In this document: positions 23,038-34,699 of the stretch, piece by piece
How the letters are laid out: every line of letters starts with the position of its first letter
Position numbering within the stretch: the first letter of the stretch is position 1
Source of the DNA: Daucus carota subsp. sativus
Taxonomy: Eukaryota > Streptophyta > Magnoliopsida > Apiales > Apiaceae
DNA length: 64,000 nucleotides
NCBI RefSeq assembly: GCF_001625215.2
Contig: NC_030383.2
Location: 53,750,380-53,814,379, forward strand
Direction of reading: 5' to 3'
Notes under the pieces: generated by a model
Database searches by the model: none
What the model was told of the DNA's origin: nothing
What the model saw: the letters and a program-made list of their open reading frames with translations, nothing else
Made by a program: the position numbers and the translations under genes

Positions 23038-23676
23038 AAGGGCTTGCGACATGTCAGTGACTGATCAAAATTGCTTTAAATCTTTCGGAAACTCTTCTGT
23101 TGGTGTACTGTTGTTGGTGTCCGCATAATAATTAATTTTATTCAGCCTCTTTTCTTAACATCATAATTTAAAACTCAGCACTGCTATTTTGGAAGAGTAT
23201 TAGTTCTTAATGTATTTATCTTTACAACCACAGATAGATGAGGTTATCCATGACATAATTGCAGAGCTGACTAATGCAAAGAAGGAGGTTAGTTCTTGTA
23301 TATGAGATAAATGTATGTATCATATACAGCTCTCTGCAATATACTCCGCGTTATTGTAAAGGGCTTGCGACATGTCGGTAACTGATCAGAATTGCTTTAA
23401 ATTTTTTGGAAACTCTTAAGTTTGGTGTACAGTTATTGGTGTCCGCATGATAATTAAATCTATTCAGCCATTTTTCTTAACATCGTAATTCAAAATTTAG
23501 CACTACTATTGTGGAAGAGTATTAGTTCTTGATGTATTTATCTTTACAACTACAGATAGATGAGGTGATCCATAACAGAACTGCAGAGCGACTAATACAA
23601 AGAAGGTTAGTTCTTGTATATGAGACGAATGATTGTATCATATACAGCTCTCTGCACTATACTCCAGGTTATTGTA
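23038..23676. repeat. Two-copy tandem duplication, about 320-bp unit
   Basis: gggcttgcgacatgtcagtg, ggtgtccgcat, ggaagagtattagttctt, cacagatagatgaggt and catatacagctctctgca occur in order in 23038-23358 and again in 23359-23676. Both copies hold an acceptor-like ..acag before ATAGATGAGG, and copy one reads IDEVIHDIIAELTNAKKEV; copy two is shifted. It could be a duplicated exon of a decayed gene. I do not recognise the product. Confidence 0.8.
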
Positions 23677-24690
23677 ATGGGTAATTGTTTGAGCCTGTTG
23701 AAGAATCAATTTTTTACTGATTTAATTATTTGGACTTGAAATTTTACAAGCATTTTCAAGTACAATATCTATAGTGATTTACCTCTCTCTTTTCATGTTA
23801 TTTGCTCATATTTCCGAGTACTCGCCAGTATGTTTTCTTTTGACAGGTATATGAACTAACTTACTAATAAATACTTTACTAAATGTTATAGAATATTTTA
23901 TATGACATTTTGAACTCTATACTTGGTTTTGTACTAAATGTTATATCAAGGTAGGTTAATATTTCCCTTTATTCGAAACTAAAAAATTTTGGTATCTGAA
24001 ATTCGGTTGTGTGAAATGATAGGTTAGGTTAATTTTTAGTACTTATCACTTTCTAGTTTCTAGCAAGTGATCATAGAAGTAGATTCATTAAGGTCTATAT
24101 AAAATACTCTCCATAGTGTTGGTCAATTGATCTACCAACTGAACTACAAATTTGCAAATTGGAGGCCCCTAATTAATTAATTAATTACCGCTACATAGAT
24201 ATTATGGCAAACACAACAAAAATGGGTGAATTGATTACCCCCCTTATAAATGTCTTTTGATTAATGTGTCAAACACTGACTTCCCATAGCTCTTATTACC
24301 ACATGAAATTGAAATTATGTCTCCATCTGCCAAAGCTTCGTCATGTTTCTTTCAGATTCAAGTTTGCAAGAAGCAATGCCAGTTTCTTATATATGTCTTT
24401 TGGACTTTAGTAGCTACTATTTTTTGGGGCAATTCTATAAAAAACAATGCATACCAGTCTGGGATATGAAAGTTATATTTTCTATATTTACTACAGTATT
24501 ACCTCAGTACCACAGTGCTTATAGATTTAGAACAAGGTTCATGCCCAAATTTGGAGTAGAAAGTTTTGCATTTACACCCTCAAAATTGGTAGATGGATTT
24601 TTGTAGATAGAAAAATAATGGAAAGCATTTTTCATAATGCTTCAGTTATTATTAGACGCATGGAAAGCTCGCATTCAAAACACAACAAAT
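23677..24690. other. Spacer upstream of the IQM-type pseudogene
   Basis: It holds an 87-codon plus-strand frame (24343-24606) with no recognisable similarity. A tRNA-like A-box string on the minus strand near 24125 does not extend into a full cloverleaf. Confidence 0.4.
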
Positions 24691-24699
24691 GTTATATTT

Positions 24700-26960
24700 T
24701 CTGCATCAATTTCTGCAAGTCAGAGACAGATGCTTCAAGGTGGAACCAAGTCTCCCTAAATGCTTCCAAGGCATCTATTCTAGTATATGTTTTCTTAATT
24801 TTTGTAAGAAAGTCACTAAGAGCCAAATCACAGGAACTGTGTTTTTCTAATTGTGAGTTCCAACTCTATGTAGGTGGGTCAAGGTTTGTCCGTAGATGCC
24901 AAAGCACAGATATTGGCTCTCCAGCACTGGATTGGAGCTGTAATCTTGTTATTTCTTTATTTTCTGCCTTGTTTTTCAATCTATGACTTCCTGCTGATTT
25001 CTTACTGGCCATATATTTATATACTAGATTGATCCGCGGCACCGATATAGGTATGGCTTGCATCTGTATTATGAGGAAGTGGTGTAAAACTGATGCTGGC
25101 AACCATTTTTCTAATGGTTAGTTTTTCTTTTTCAGCTCAGCTCAGCTCACTTGCATATTTTGAATTATGTGACTTTTGGATTCCTAAATGAAGATGGCAC
25201 CAATGCATTTTCTATAAAAGCTTAACTCCGGGTTTTTCATTTTTTCCCCTCAAAGGCTGCTCATGACCTACAATTTATTGATCACTATGATCCACATTTA
25301 TTATGAAATGATTACAAAGTAAACGGAAGTAAATCTGTAGTTCATAATTTTCCAGGTTAGATATGGGGATGCCAAAGATGTTGATCTTCGAAAATGCCCC
25401 AGATCAAAGCTTTGCCAATAGTGTATTAAGTACCTCAGAACTGTATGTGTATTGAGTGTATTCTCTTCTTTGCGTTACCTGATTGTGTTCCATTTAGAAG
25501 AAAATGTGACTGGACTACCATTTCTATTTTGGACATTATTACTCACTGTATATCATGGTTCATCTTTCTGCAATAATCAGCAAGAGAGAGAACACTATGA
25601 ATATGTTGTTGAGGAGAAAATAGTGCATCAACAGACTGGAACTTTTCTAATTACAAACAACGGATTACCAGGGGCAAAATGGATATCTGTGATGAGTACC
25701 TGTCTGAAGCTCGATGCTGGTGAAATGAGATCCTAACGAAGATGAAAAATATGTAGTGAACTTCTGGTTCGAAATTCGATTTATATTTATTGTTACTCAA
25801 TCGTTTCATGCTGTCATCTTTTACATTCAGAAAAAGAAAGAAGGTTTTCATGGTTGAAGCTTCCTCGCTGGAAGGGCTTTAGCTGCTGCTGGAAGGCTTG
25901 TGGAGTTGTGGTAAATAATTGAACACTTAAGGTAGCTGAAGTACTGGCCTCCAGTATCTTCATTCTTTGCTTTCTGTCATGAAATATCTATGGGGACTAC
26001 ATTAATAATCTTATCGAAATATTTTGAAGTTTTTATGTATCAAGATTATCATAATTAATAAAAGCACTGTAAGTCTATACTGAAATATTTTATAGTGACA
26101 CAGCTGAAGTCACTTTATGTCTATGCAGGTATATTTAATTATGTATCTGATCCCGTTCAAATATCTATTCAGTCTATCTCGTCATACAATGGACATTACC
26201 GGCCAACTGATGAAAGGCTTGACAGTTTTCTGCATTTCTCAAGGATAATGGAGTGAACGTTGATGAAGTTGAAGTAAGTTTGTACCTTAGTTTTCAAATT
26301 TTAATATGAATGCTTCCGAGTTATAGAAACACTAGTGCCTCGTTGTCTTATAAGGAACTGTAGTATTATTGACCTGGGATCTCCCAGGTCATAGTTCGAT
26401 TTATTATCTGATTCAAGGACAGGGACTTATCTAATGCAGTACATTGTCATCGGATACACAAAGCATGTGAAGATGCTTAAAATAATGACAGAAAATTAGG
26501 TAGAGCTGGTAGTGTTGAATATACAATCTCAGAGTCCCTCCAACCTGATAACATCCCCAAGGTGGAGGATACAATTCCAGTACATGAAGAAACTGAAGTG
26601 TTTGAACCGAAAAATAATTACAGCAAAACTCTCTCGGGTGGTCTTCAGAGTCCTGTTGCTAACGTGCCAAAGAAGTCAATACTAGAAAGAATCAATTCCA
26701 AGAAGGCTGCAAAGTCATATCAGTTAGGACACCACCTCGCACTAAAATGGTCGACAGGTGCTGGCCCGAGAATTGGCTGCATTGCTGACTATCCTGCAGA
26801 AATAAGACCTTGGAGTTGACTAGCCTATCTCCAAAGTCCCCACTCACACCACCAGTCTGTAGGCGAAAAGGTGCTCTTGCTTCACCCTTGCTCTCTCCTT
26901 GACAAAGCTGCATCAGTCAACTTGCATAGTTCTTTGAGTTGCAATGGCTTAACTTTCGCA
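24700..26960 (+). pseudogene. IQM-type calmodulin-binding protein pseudogene
   Basis: Blocks in family order: SETDASRWNQVSLNASKA (about 24720-24773), GLSVDAKAQILALQHWIGA (about 24883), IDPRHRYRYGLHLYYEE (about 25029), DVDLRKCPRSKLCQ then a TAG then CIKYL (about 25377-25435), HYEYVVEEKIVHQQTG (about 25594), SFLAGRALAAAGRLVEL (about 25858), SSYNGHYRPTDERLDSFLHF then FLKDNGVNVDEVEV in a shifted frame (about 26180-26275), and SILERINSKKAAKSYQLGHH through KWSTGAGPRIGCIADYPAEI (about 26678-26805). The tail continues in another frame with LELTSLSP. This is the order of the plant IQM (IQ-motif) family. The IQ motif is not visible. The lesions are frameshifts near 25074, 26244 and 26808 and a stop at 25419-25421, so no full protein can be made. 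Confidence 0.85.
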
Positions 26961-27799
26961 GAGGACTTTATAGAAGCCGCCCAGCCACTGAAGTTCTTTT
27001 CCTTTGCGGTTAAGAAGGCTGTGACAAGAATTCCATTGATGCCGGGGAATTATGGAAGCACTCTCACGTTTAGAGAGAGACGATGCCTTTGTCATTACGA
27101 GAACTGTGAGACTATGTAGTTCAACTCCGCTTAGTTACATTGTTTAAAACAAATTGCAGCAAATTAATAATAAGAATCAATTTCGGTAGTCCTCTTTCAA
27201 TACGTTGAAAATGTTAGATAAATCTTTGCTGTACTTTTACATCAGCTTTTTTATTTGTTCTGGGTCCTGCAGTGAGCCGAGTAGTTATTTATTCTATATT
27301 TGTATTGATCCAGGGTGATAACTGGAATATAGTAAACCAATAATGCACTGAATTTGGATGTAGTACATCGTGCATGAATTATGACTTCACTGGTGTGTAA
27401 GCAAATCGTTTACTTTACTCATTATATAAAACATACATAAGTCGACTTAAAATTAGAGATATGATAATGAGATGGGCTGAGCATAATTAGATAGTCGACA
27501 TCAGGTTCGACTCTTGCGCAGCGTGATAAATATTAGAACAGTTACTCATTTGTAAGACATGTAAGTTTAAATTATCAGAAAGAAAATTAGAGATGAGATA
27601 ATTTGCTTAAATTTATATGTGTTTCTTCTTTTCTCTGAAGTTATAATGAAGACTGATATAGCCACACTACAAACTTCAGAAGTACTAAACTCTTTCCATT
27701 TAAGTAAGTTAAAACATGTCCAAGAATTTGTAAATTTCTGTAAATTAACGTAAGTACTGAGCATGTATTGGAGGAATTTTCAGATTACATATCCAAAAT
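26961..27799. other. Spacer between the IQM relic and the ZIP gene
   Basis: No exon with recognisable similarity. The part next to 27800 should contain the 3' UTR of the minus-strand ZIP gene. Confidence 0.4.
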
Positions 27800-29821
27800 T
27801 TAAGCCCATTTGGCTAGAAGAGACATACAACCAGCACCAAGAAGAAGGGAAACATTAGCTCCCAATTGGAGCTTTCCATCGTTTTGTAATTTGGGGCTCA
27901 TGAAATCAACAGCAAGCAGATCAACCAGTGCCATATATATCAATATACCTGCTGATGCTGCATTGAAGCTGCCCTCGACAATCAAGGCTGTTGTACTATT
28001 CTCGTCGTAACTGTTTGTTATCCCTAATCCAATACAAATCCCAAGCGGCGTTGTCAGTGAGAAAAACAATGCCATTACAGCTACTGCCCGAGACTTGAAT
28101 TTCGCCTGCATTCAGTAGTTTTACGCTGGAGTCAAGAGTCTATTCAAATATTAAGATTGTAACGTAAGCATGTAACTAATTTACTACCAAAGCCAGATCT
28201 CCCAGAACATTGTTTTTGAATATTGACGAATAAGTAGAGATATTTATTTTTTTTTTACTTTTTTAGTGACGAAAACTCCAAAAAAAATATACTCCCTTCG
28301 CCCCAACAGGTTCCACAACCATCGGACCACCTCTTGGGATTAAAGAGATATTTAATACATGTTGAATGTGAAGACACCCATTTGATTCCACACCAGTCAA
28401 TCGTCATGCACGCCGTGGAGGGGGTGATTTGATTGACTGATCGATCTACAAGATTTATTCAAAGTGAAAGAACCAACCCAACCCAACAAATTACATATTT
28501 TAAATCACACAATTCCCGGTAATAAATAAAGTAGATATCTTACTTAATATACACATCATTCAAAATACTTTTAAAAGAGTCCGCTGAGCAGTGTTACAGA
28601 AATCGGGAATCGGGCCTAATCGGTTGAGCCACCGATTCAAGGATTAATCGGAAATCGGGGATTAATCGAAAGGATAAATCGGAGTTAAAATCGGGTTTAT
28701 TTTAATATTAAAATATTATTTAATATCTAGTTATTATTGTATTAGCTATTTAGTAACTAATATATTTACTATATTCATAAACTCTATAATTATTCATATT
28801 TAAAATAATATAGTATTTTAATTTTAGTAATTTATCACATATACTTCGATTATGAAATATATATAAGGATTAATCGGATTTCAAAAATCGGATCGGTGGC
28901 CAACCTTGCAGAGGATTAATCGGGGATATATCGGTTAAATCGGGGATTTTTAGAACACTGCCGCTGAGTATTATAGATGATGAAGAGAGTATAGAGAGCT
29001 GACCTGAGTGATGCATCCGCCGAGGCCCATGCCCTCAAAAAATTGATGGAAAGTGAGTGCAGCCACCAGGGGTTTGATTGTTTTGGGACTCTCCGAAGCA
29101 CCCAATGATATTCCAATTATCACAGAGTGCACAACTATTCCCAGTTCCAGTACCTTCAATATACAACACATAACAGCAACGGAATCAGGATTTCGAGACA
29201 TTTGAAGTTAAAACTATATTACACATATCAAATATAAATCTCGGTACGTACTTGTGATACCACGCGTTGTCGAATAAGCTGTTGGGAGGGCTCCGAAGCC
29301 AAACCTCCATGAACATGGCCATGCACGTGAGTCCCCGAGTCCTCCACATCGGCAACAGCAACGGTATTTTGAGCTTTATTAGACATATGTGATTTGCTAT
29401 AAAAAGAAGTCGCATAACTATCGATCATTAGAGTCCCGATTGCTGCAACCATGGCAATAAATCCCGTAAACGGGAATTTTCCCCAGGGATTTTCTTTCAA
29501 ACACGGAGATGTCAAATTCTCAAACGCATCAGGAAGCACATGTATAAATCCGGTTGCCAAAATCACACCCGCGGCAAAAGCCTTAACCAGAAAAAACAAA
29601 TTCTTCTCCGGACTCAAAGCCGGAATTATCTTTCCTAGAAAAGGAATACAAACACCGATTGCACTTGCTACAAGTATCGAAACTATAGCAACTATCTTAT
29701 ACTTCAAAGCTAGATTCTTGTCGCGCTCCTCTGCTTCGGAATCACATGTACATTCAGCTAAAATCAAATTCGGAATCATAAACAATACAAGAGAAAATAA
29801 AACAAACTGATGAGGTGACAT
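27800..29821 (-). CDS. ZIP-family zinc/iron transporter, 3 exons, 341 aa
   Basis: Minus-strand exons are 29821-29252, 29153-29004 and 28105-27800; all introns are phase 0 with GT..AG ends. The product imports Zn2+, Fe2+ or related divalent metals across a membrane, usually the plasma membrane. Residues 1-22 form a signal peptide, followed by [13 protein letters not shown]. Transmembrane segments lie near 42-62, 76-96 and 117-136. HVLPDAF is at 94-100, and the metal-binding His loop HVHGHVHG at 165-172. Exon 2 holds the pore signatures [10 protein letters not shown] (His199) and [11 protein letters not shown] (His226, Glu230). Exon 3 supplies the last three segments and ends [15 protein letters not shown], typical of the family. 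Length and motifs resemble the ZIP1/IRT-like group; metal choice cannot be read from sequence. Intron 2 carries a hAT MITE. A ZDRE lies upstream. Confidence 0.96.
28589..28960. mobile_element. hAT-type MITE in ZIP intron 2, 372 bp, perfect 8-bp TSD
   Basis: Ends CAGTGTT and AACACTG are flanked by CCGCTGAG at 28581-28588 and 28961-28968. Subterminal regions are full of aatcggg/ccgatt-type repeats (ggattaatcgg several times at both ends). No coding capacity. The right TSD is 35 bp inside the intron from exon 2. Confidence 0.92.
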
Positions 29822-29872
29822 GATGAGAAAAATTAAGAGAAGAGCGGTAGAACAACAATAAGGCCAACTAAT

Positions 29873-29880
29873 GTTATATA
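29873..29880 (-). promoter_or_regulatory. Candidate TATA box of the ZIP gene
   Basis: On the minus strand the sequence reads TATATAAC about 50 bp before the start codon, which would give a short 5' leader of roughly 20-30 nt. The position fits a plant TATA box; no transcript start is visible from sequence. Confidence 0.45.
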
Positions 29881-30268
29881 GTGATCTTTAAATCCCGAGT
29901 CAACTCTTCTGGCCAACACAATGAGCTCATTTTATTAACTAGCTGTCACTATGAGTTGTAATAAACATTGGTTTATCAATTTTGTAATTAATAATCGGTT
30001 TCTTATATACTGTTTTTTACTAATTGTTCCCTGATATTCTGAATAAGATTCGAATTGCTTCCATCTATTCCAAGGGGAAAAAGTTCATTCATGGCTTCTG
30101 TTTTGGATTTATGCATAAATTTGAATGCGTATCTGACTAATTTTGGTGTTTTGTTTATATTTTTAGCATAATTAAGAGAATGATCTACGGAGATTATCGA
30201 ACAACACATAGATTACATGTCAAGATGGTTATGTCACTTAAGTCCACAAATAACCATATGTCTACACA

Positions 30269-30278
30269 ATGTCGACAT
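30269..30278. promoter_or_regulatory. Zinc-deficiency response element (ZDRE) upstream of ZIP
   Basis: ATGTCGACAT is a perfect match to the palindromic RTGTCGACAY element bound by the bZIP19/bZIP23 (F-group bZIP) factors that switch on ZIP genes under zinc shortage. It lies about 450 bp upstream of the ZIP start codon. One site is seen; many such promoters have two. The match is seen in sequence; the function is inferred from the family. Confidence 0.7.
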
Positions 30279-30592
30279 ATTACGTACGGTCAATTACTCA
30301 ATTGCGGACTGTTCACAACAAGGTTATCTTATAAAACTACGACCAGTTAACTAGTCTACTATGGCTCTTGGCATAGCGTCTCTTTAATCGTAAGAAAGGT
30401 GGTCCGGACTCCGGAAGCTTCCTCTCTCCCAACAAGCAAGATGAGATCGCCACTTCTCTCATCATCGGTAATAGTTCTAAAAACCAGCGATTTAAGCAAT
30501 TACTTTCCTCGGCTTAGGTCGAACCAGAAACAACTTGACCACTGTGTTCTAAGGGGTTATTTTTTGCTACATATTTTATTGATATGATTTTT

Positions 30593-31193
30593 TACTTTTT
30601 TTAGTAAGTATCAATTCAATAGTGAAATGTCATACGGCATCTACAAAAATGTCGCGTCGAACAAACCATAAAACAGAAACAATAGCTCATTAACCCATTC
30701 TTGTTGGAGATACAATCACGCCATTTGTTGAAGATGATATATTTACATATACCCGCTTCACCATATCCAGTTGGAACTAATCTGGTTTGAGCTATCGACC
30801 ATAATTGCGATCCCATAAAAACTCTTATCACTAAATCAAACAGCATACTCTCACAAAAGAGAGAAATACCAAAACTCTCACTAAGGAGAGACTACAACGA
30901 AACTGAAATTGCAAATTAAATTAGAATTACAAAATAAAAGCAAACTTTAGATCCAGAAAATAAACCACAAAAACAAGAGAAACCGGACCCCTCTAAACCG
31001 TATAGCCATCAATTTGATCGGAGAAGACAAAAATCCGGATACTCCGATGGTTTTGATCTAAGAATTTTTATTGAAAAATGAAAAGAAAACAAGAGATGGG
31101 GGCTTGCCACCGGAGAAAACCGATGGTAGCCCCGGCGATTATAGTGGAGAAAGAAGCAAGGGAGGCGGCTCTGGAGAGAATTTTAGGTTTAGG
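30593..31193 (-). mobile_element. Short non-LTR retroelement insertion, minus orientation, 18-bp TSD
   Basis: TTTATTGATATGATTTTT occurs at 30575-30592 and 31194-31211. Between them, the left end starts with a T-rich run (an A tail on the minus strand). The right end on the minus strand reads as C-rich sequence (gccgcctcccttgcttcttt), as in plant LINE 5' regions. A minus-strand frame of 76 codons has no recognisable domain. The body is about 600 bp and lacks a reverse transcriptase, so it is truncated or internally deleted. Confidence 0.7.
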
Positions 31194-31211
31194 TTTATTG
31201 ATATGATTTTT

Positions 31212-32223
31212 AAAATTTCATTAATATAACATATCGTTTAAAATTAATATAATAGGTTAAATAAATAAATATTAATATATAAGTTTAATATATCTCATTA
31301 ACACATCGATTAATCTTTAATTATCTAATTGACGCGTCAAGTTTAATGGAGTACACAAAAATATTGGAGTACAAAATTAGATAAAATATATTCTAATCAT
31401 TTAAATTTTAAACATCCGATTTGCAGATTATATTCTATGACACAAATATTGTATCAAAAAATAGAGCAATTATCTTATAAATAGTAAGATACTATGTTCT
31501 ACAATATAACTTATAAGCTGAACAATAATCTTCATGCTTGTTAAAAAAAATATTAATAATTAATTGATAATTATATTTAAGACTACATATAAATCATAAA
31601 TTACATATAAATTTATATAATCAAAGATATTGCGCCGCTTGTTTGAGAAGCAGAAACCACTTCTTCTTCTTGACCCGTATTATTATATATAATATAATAT
31701 ATTATTATTCTTTTTATAAATTTTCTTATTTTATACACTAATTTATACGTGATTAGAGTCAAGATTTCAAATGAGTGAAAATAAAAAAATTTAGAAAATA
31801 ATTGTAAATGTTATAATAAGAATCATATTCTATTTACAAATAATAGAAATGAGAAAATAATTATGAAGTTTATAGTACGAATCATATTCTATTTACAAAA
31901 TCTTATTTTATTTGATTTTAAACATAAAAAGAATAAAAGTCATATTTTAATTCTTATTAATTTTTACAAAATTTACTTATATTTTGTTTATAACACAAAA
32001 AAAGGGACGTATGTTCACAAAATCTTCTTCAAAGTGATTTAGATAATTAAAAGTATAATTTCTTTTCACATTTTAATATTATATATAATTTATTTTTATT
32101 AACATTATAATCATTTATCAAATAATAATATCTGACGGTTATTATTTGTTTTGTGGTACAGAAATTAGAAACAACGAACCAAACAATCAAATTATCAGCT
32201 TTAGGCTTGTTATATATAAGGAT
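31212..32223. other. AT-rich spacer
   Basis: Long A/T stretches with no gene-like frame. Repeated aatcatattctatttacaaa blocks near 31823 and 31886 form a short direct repeat. Confidence 0.4.
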
Positions 32224-32232
32224 ATAATAATA

Positions 32233-32630
32233 GAGTTAAGTTCAATGTATACCACATTTTTTCTGAAGACCTGGAGACCACATATGTTCTGCAAGTAAAA
32301 TATTTCATAAAAACATTGCAAAACGTATAGTTTTACAAATCATGTTCAACGAAATCACTCTTTCATTTAAAATCTTGAATATCATATAAGTTTTACATGT
32401 GGAACATTACAAAATGTTTTGTTCAATGAAATATTTTTAGTTTGCAGAACATTTGTTCAATTTGCAGAACATACATTATCTACTTATTAAACATAAACGA
32501 TTTTCAAAAATTTTAGTGAATACATGATATTTGTAGAACATATTTTACAAAATAATGTATTTTATAGTGTTTTGATTGCAGAACATACGTTGTCTCCGAT
32601 TAAATAGCGGTCTCCATAGAACTTTCCTCA
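32233..32630. mobile_element. Mutator-like MITE, 398 bp, probable 9-bp TSD
   Basis: The left end (gagttaagttcaatgtatacc..ggagaccacatatgttctgca) and the complement of the right end (gaggaaagttctatggagacc..cggagacaacgtatgttctgca) match imperfectly over about 60 bp. ATAATAATA flanks both sides (32224-32232, 32631-32639), though this repeat could be chance in such AT-rich DNA. The core repeats gcagaacat many times. Confidence 0.65.
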
Positions 32631-33029
32631 ATAATAATATAGGTGTCATAGGTGATTCATAATATTTATTTTTTATTTTAATATTCAAATAACTTCAAAA
32701 TAAAATAATATTAGATTTTTAAATAATTAATAAACATATTTTAGTTAATATATTTTTATTAGACATATTAAAAAAATTATTTAATGTGTTAAGTAATGCT
32801 TAATAGTTAAGTTTGTCGGAAAAAAATACTTAAAAATTTGGTCAAAAAGATATGTTTTGGTGATAATATTTAGATATGTTTTAATTATGATAAAAAGACT
32901 CATTAAAATATATATTTTTTTATCAAATATTAATATTTTATTATCAACATTAAAATTTTAAAAAATTATTCTTATCAAGATTTCGACGAGTCATTCTTTC
33001 CCTTTAAAAATTTAACTTATACAAGACAC

Positions 33030-33845
33030 TGTTAGCGGAGGAATCTGGTGATAACAAGATTCGGGGAGGGTTGCTGGAATTAGTGGTGGTTGATGACGGT
33101 GGACGACGGAGTATGGGTGGTGATTTTAGGTTTGGCTGAGATCGTTCGGGGAATCAGGGTTTCTCACAATATCGAAGGAGTATTCGTTCTTGCAAGGGTT
33201 ATGTCCTCCCCCAAAACGATGTGCCTACGTACCCTATTTATAGGGATCAAGTCAGACGTAGTTCTTGGGGAACAAGTAACCTAATCAGAATAGGTTTCTC
33301 ATTCCTAGGTTCCAGCGATGGGTCACCGCCTTAGATTAGACAGATATGGGCTTTTGGAGCCCAGCCTCCTCCGAGAAGCATGGAACTAGGTGGGCTGACC
33401 AGTACTAGCCCACGTAGACCTTCCCAGACTCAGCTGTATGGGCTAGCCCTCCGTCTTCTCTGAGGGCGAGGCTGAAGGTGGGACTGGACCCAAGATAAAA
33501 CAATAATAACTAGGCCTGAGGATCAGGCGTATCTGGTCCTTTCCACACTGGGCGAGGAAGAAGGGTATTGGGCGAGGACTCAATAGCTGAAGGCGAGGAC
33601 CCCATCAAAGACTTGGGCCGCCAGATGCTGGGCCGCGCGACTTGACCCACGTTAAGGGCGAGGATCCACATCGGGCGAGGATTTGGACAGAGACCAGGTC
33701 TTTACCTGACGCTGGGGCTTGTGCCCTGGATCAGGATGTGGGCGAGGGCCTGGGTGAAGGCGAGGTTGACCTCTGAAAATGAGCCCTCCTGTTTATAAGA
33801 CGAGATTTATGAAATCATCTTCCGAGTTGATATTTGGCCATAACA
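33030..33845 (-). mobile_element. Solo LTR candidate, 816 bp, minus orientation
   Basis: On the minus strand the segment begins TGTTATGGCC and ends CCGCTAACA, LTR-type TG..CA ends within a short inverted repeat. A TATA box (CTATAAATAGG on the minus strand, near 33233-33243) sits where an LTR promoter would be. It is a GC-rich block inside AT-rich flanks, and GGCGAGG recurs about eight times at 33460-33770. The flanking 5-mers do not match well, so the TSD has decayed or the edges are slightly off. No internal gag-pol sequence lies next to it. Confidence 0.6.
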
Positions 33846-34640
33846 CACGCCTTGGTCAAAACATATATTACTCTCTGTACCACCTCGTTATCAATTATTC
33901 ATGTCAAAAGATTATAAGCATCAAATATGAATAAATCAGAACGAATAATAAAATAATATTTTTGAACTTTTATTTGCATAGTTTTATCATTTTCCTTCCT
34001 CTTTCTGAGTAAACGTATTATTCCATTACTTGGCGTGTATTCAACTGGAATTTTAATAAATTATTTTTAATCTATGAATTTTAATAGATTGTATTTGATT
34101 TTGATTTTTGCGAATTCTTGATAAAACGTCACATCATTGATATATAGTTTTTAGGATTTAAGCACAATATTTCAAAATCTCATAAATTCTGACGGGATTT
34201 CAAAAAACTTAAAATACACTGGACAAATCCTACAAAGTCCACTATTTTATGAAATTCAAGAAAAATCATTAACATTTGAATACCATCGAATTTTAATGGA
34301 TTTTAAATAATCTGAATTGAATACCATCAGATTTTTAAGCATAATTTAAAATCCCGACATAATACCACCCTATTTTGTATCATAACTTAAAATCACTCTC
34401 AAATGAATATCTTCAAATATCATTGGAAAAAAAAATCCTATATAAAATACACCCACCTAAATAAGCCTTCAAAATATTTGCTTGACAATTAAAACTTTTA
34501 TCAGATTCCTTCAAAAAAAAACTTTTATCAGATTAAATTTTGGGGCCACAGCAAGATATGATAAATTTCTGAAACGAATGGTCTGCAAAATTCACTTTTA
34601 GTCAGCAGCAGTTCACACATGACACAACAACAACATTAGT
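33846..34640. other. AT-rich upstream region of the isomerase gene
   Basis: No frame of note. ctatataaaataca near 34439 could serve as a distal TATA-like site, but it is about 260 bp from the start codon. Confidence 0.35.
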
Positions 34641-34680
34641 TTAGTTTAGTTTTGGTCTTCTCCCCCATCTTCCCCACCCA

Positions 34681-34699
34681 ATCTCTCTCTCTCTCTCCC
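34681..34699 (+). promoter_or_regulatory. CT-rich leader just before the isomerase start codon
   Basis: atctctctctctctctccc directly precedes ATGGCC. Pyrimidine-rich tracts near the transcript start or in the 5' leader are common in plant photosynthesis-related genes. Its role here is inferred from position only. Confidence 0.45.

Noticed and set aside
24104..24180. tRNA-like A box on the minus strand (tagttcagttggtaga)
   Set aside because: No matching acceptor stem, anticodon arm or T arm; at best a SINE trace or chance.
29451..29810. 119-codon plus-strand frame opposite ZIP exon 1
   Set aside because: Antisense shadow of a well-supported coding exon; no similarity of its own.
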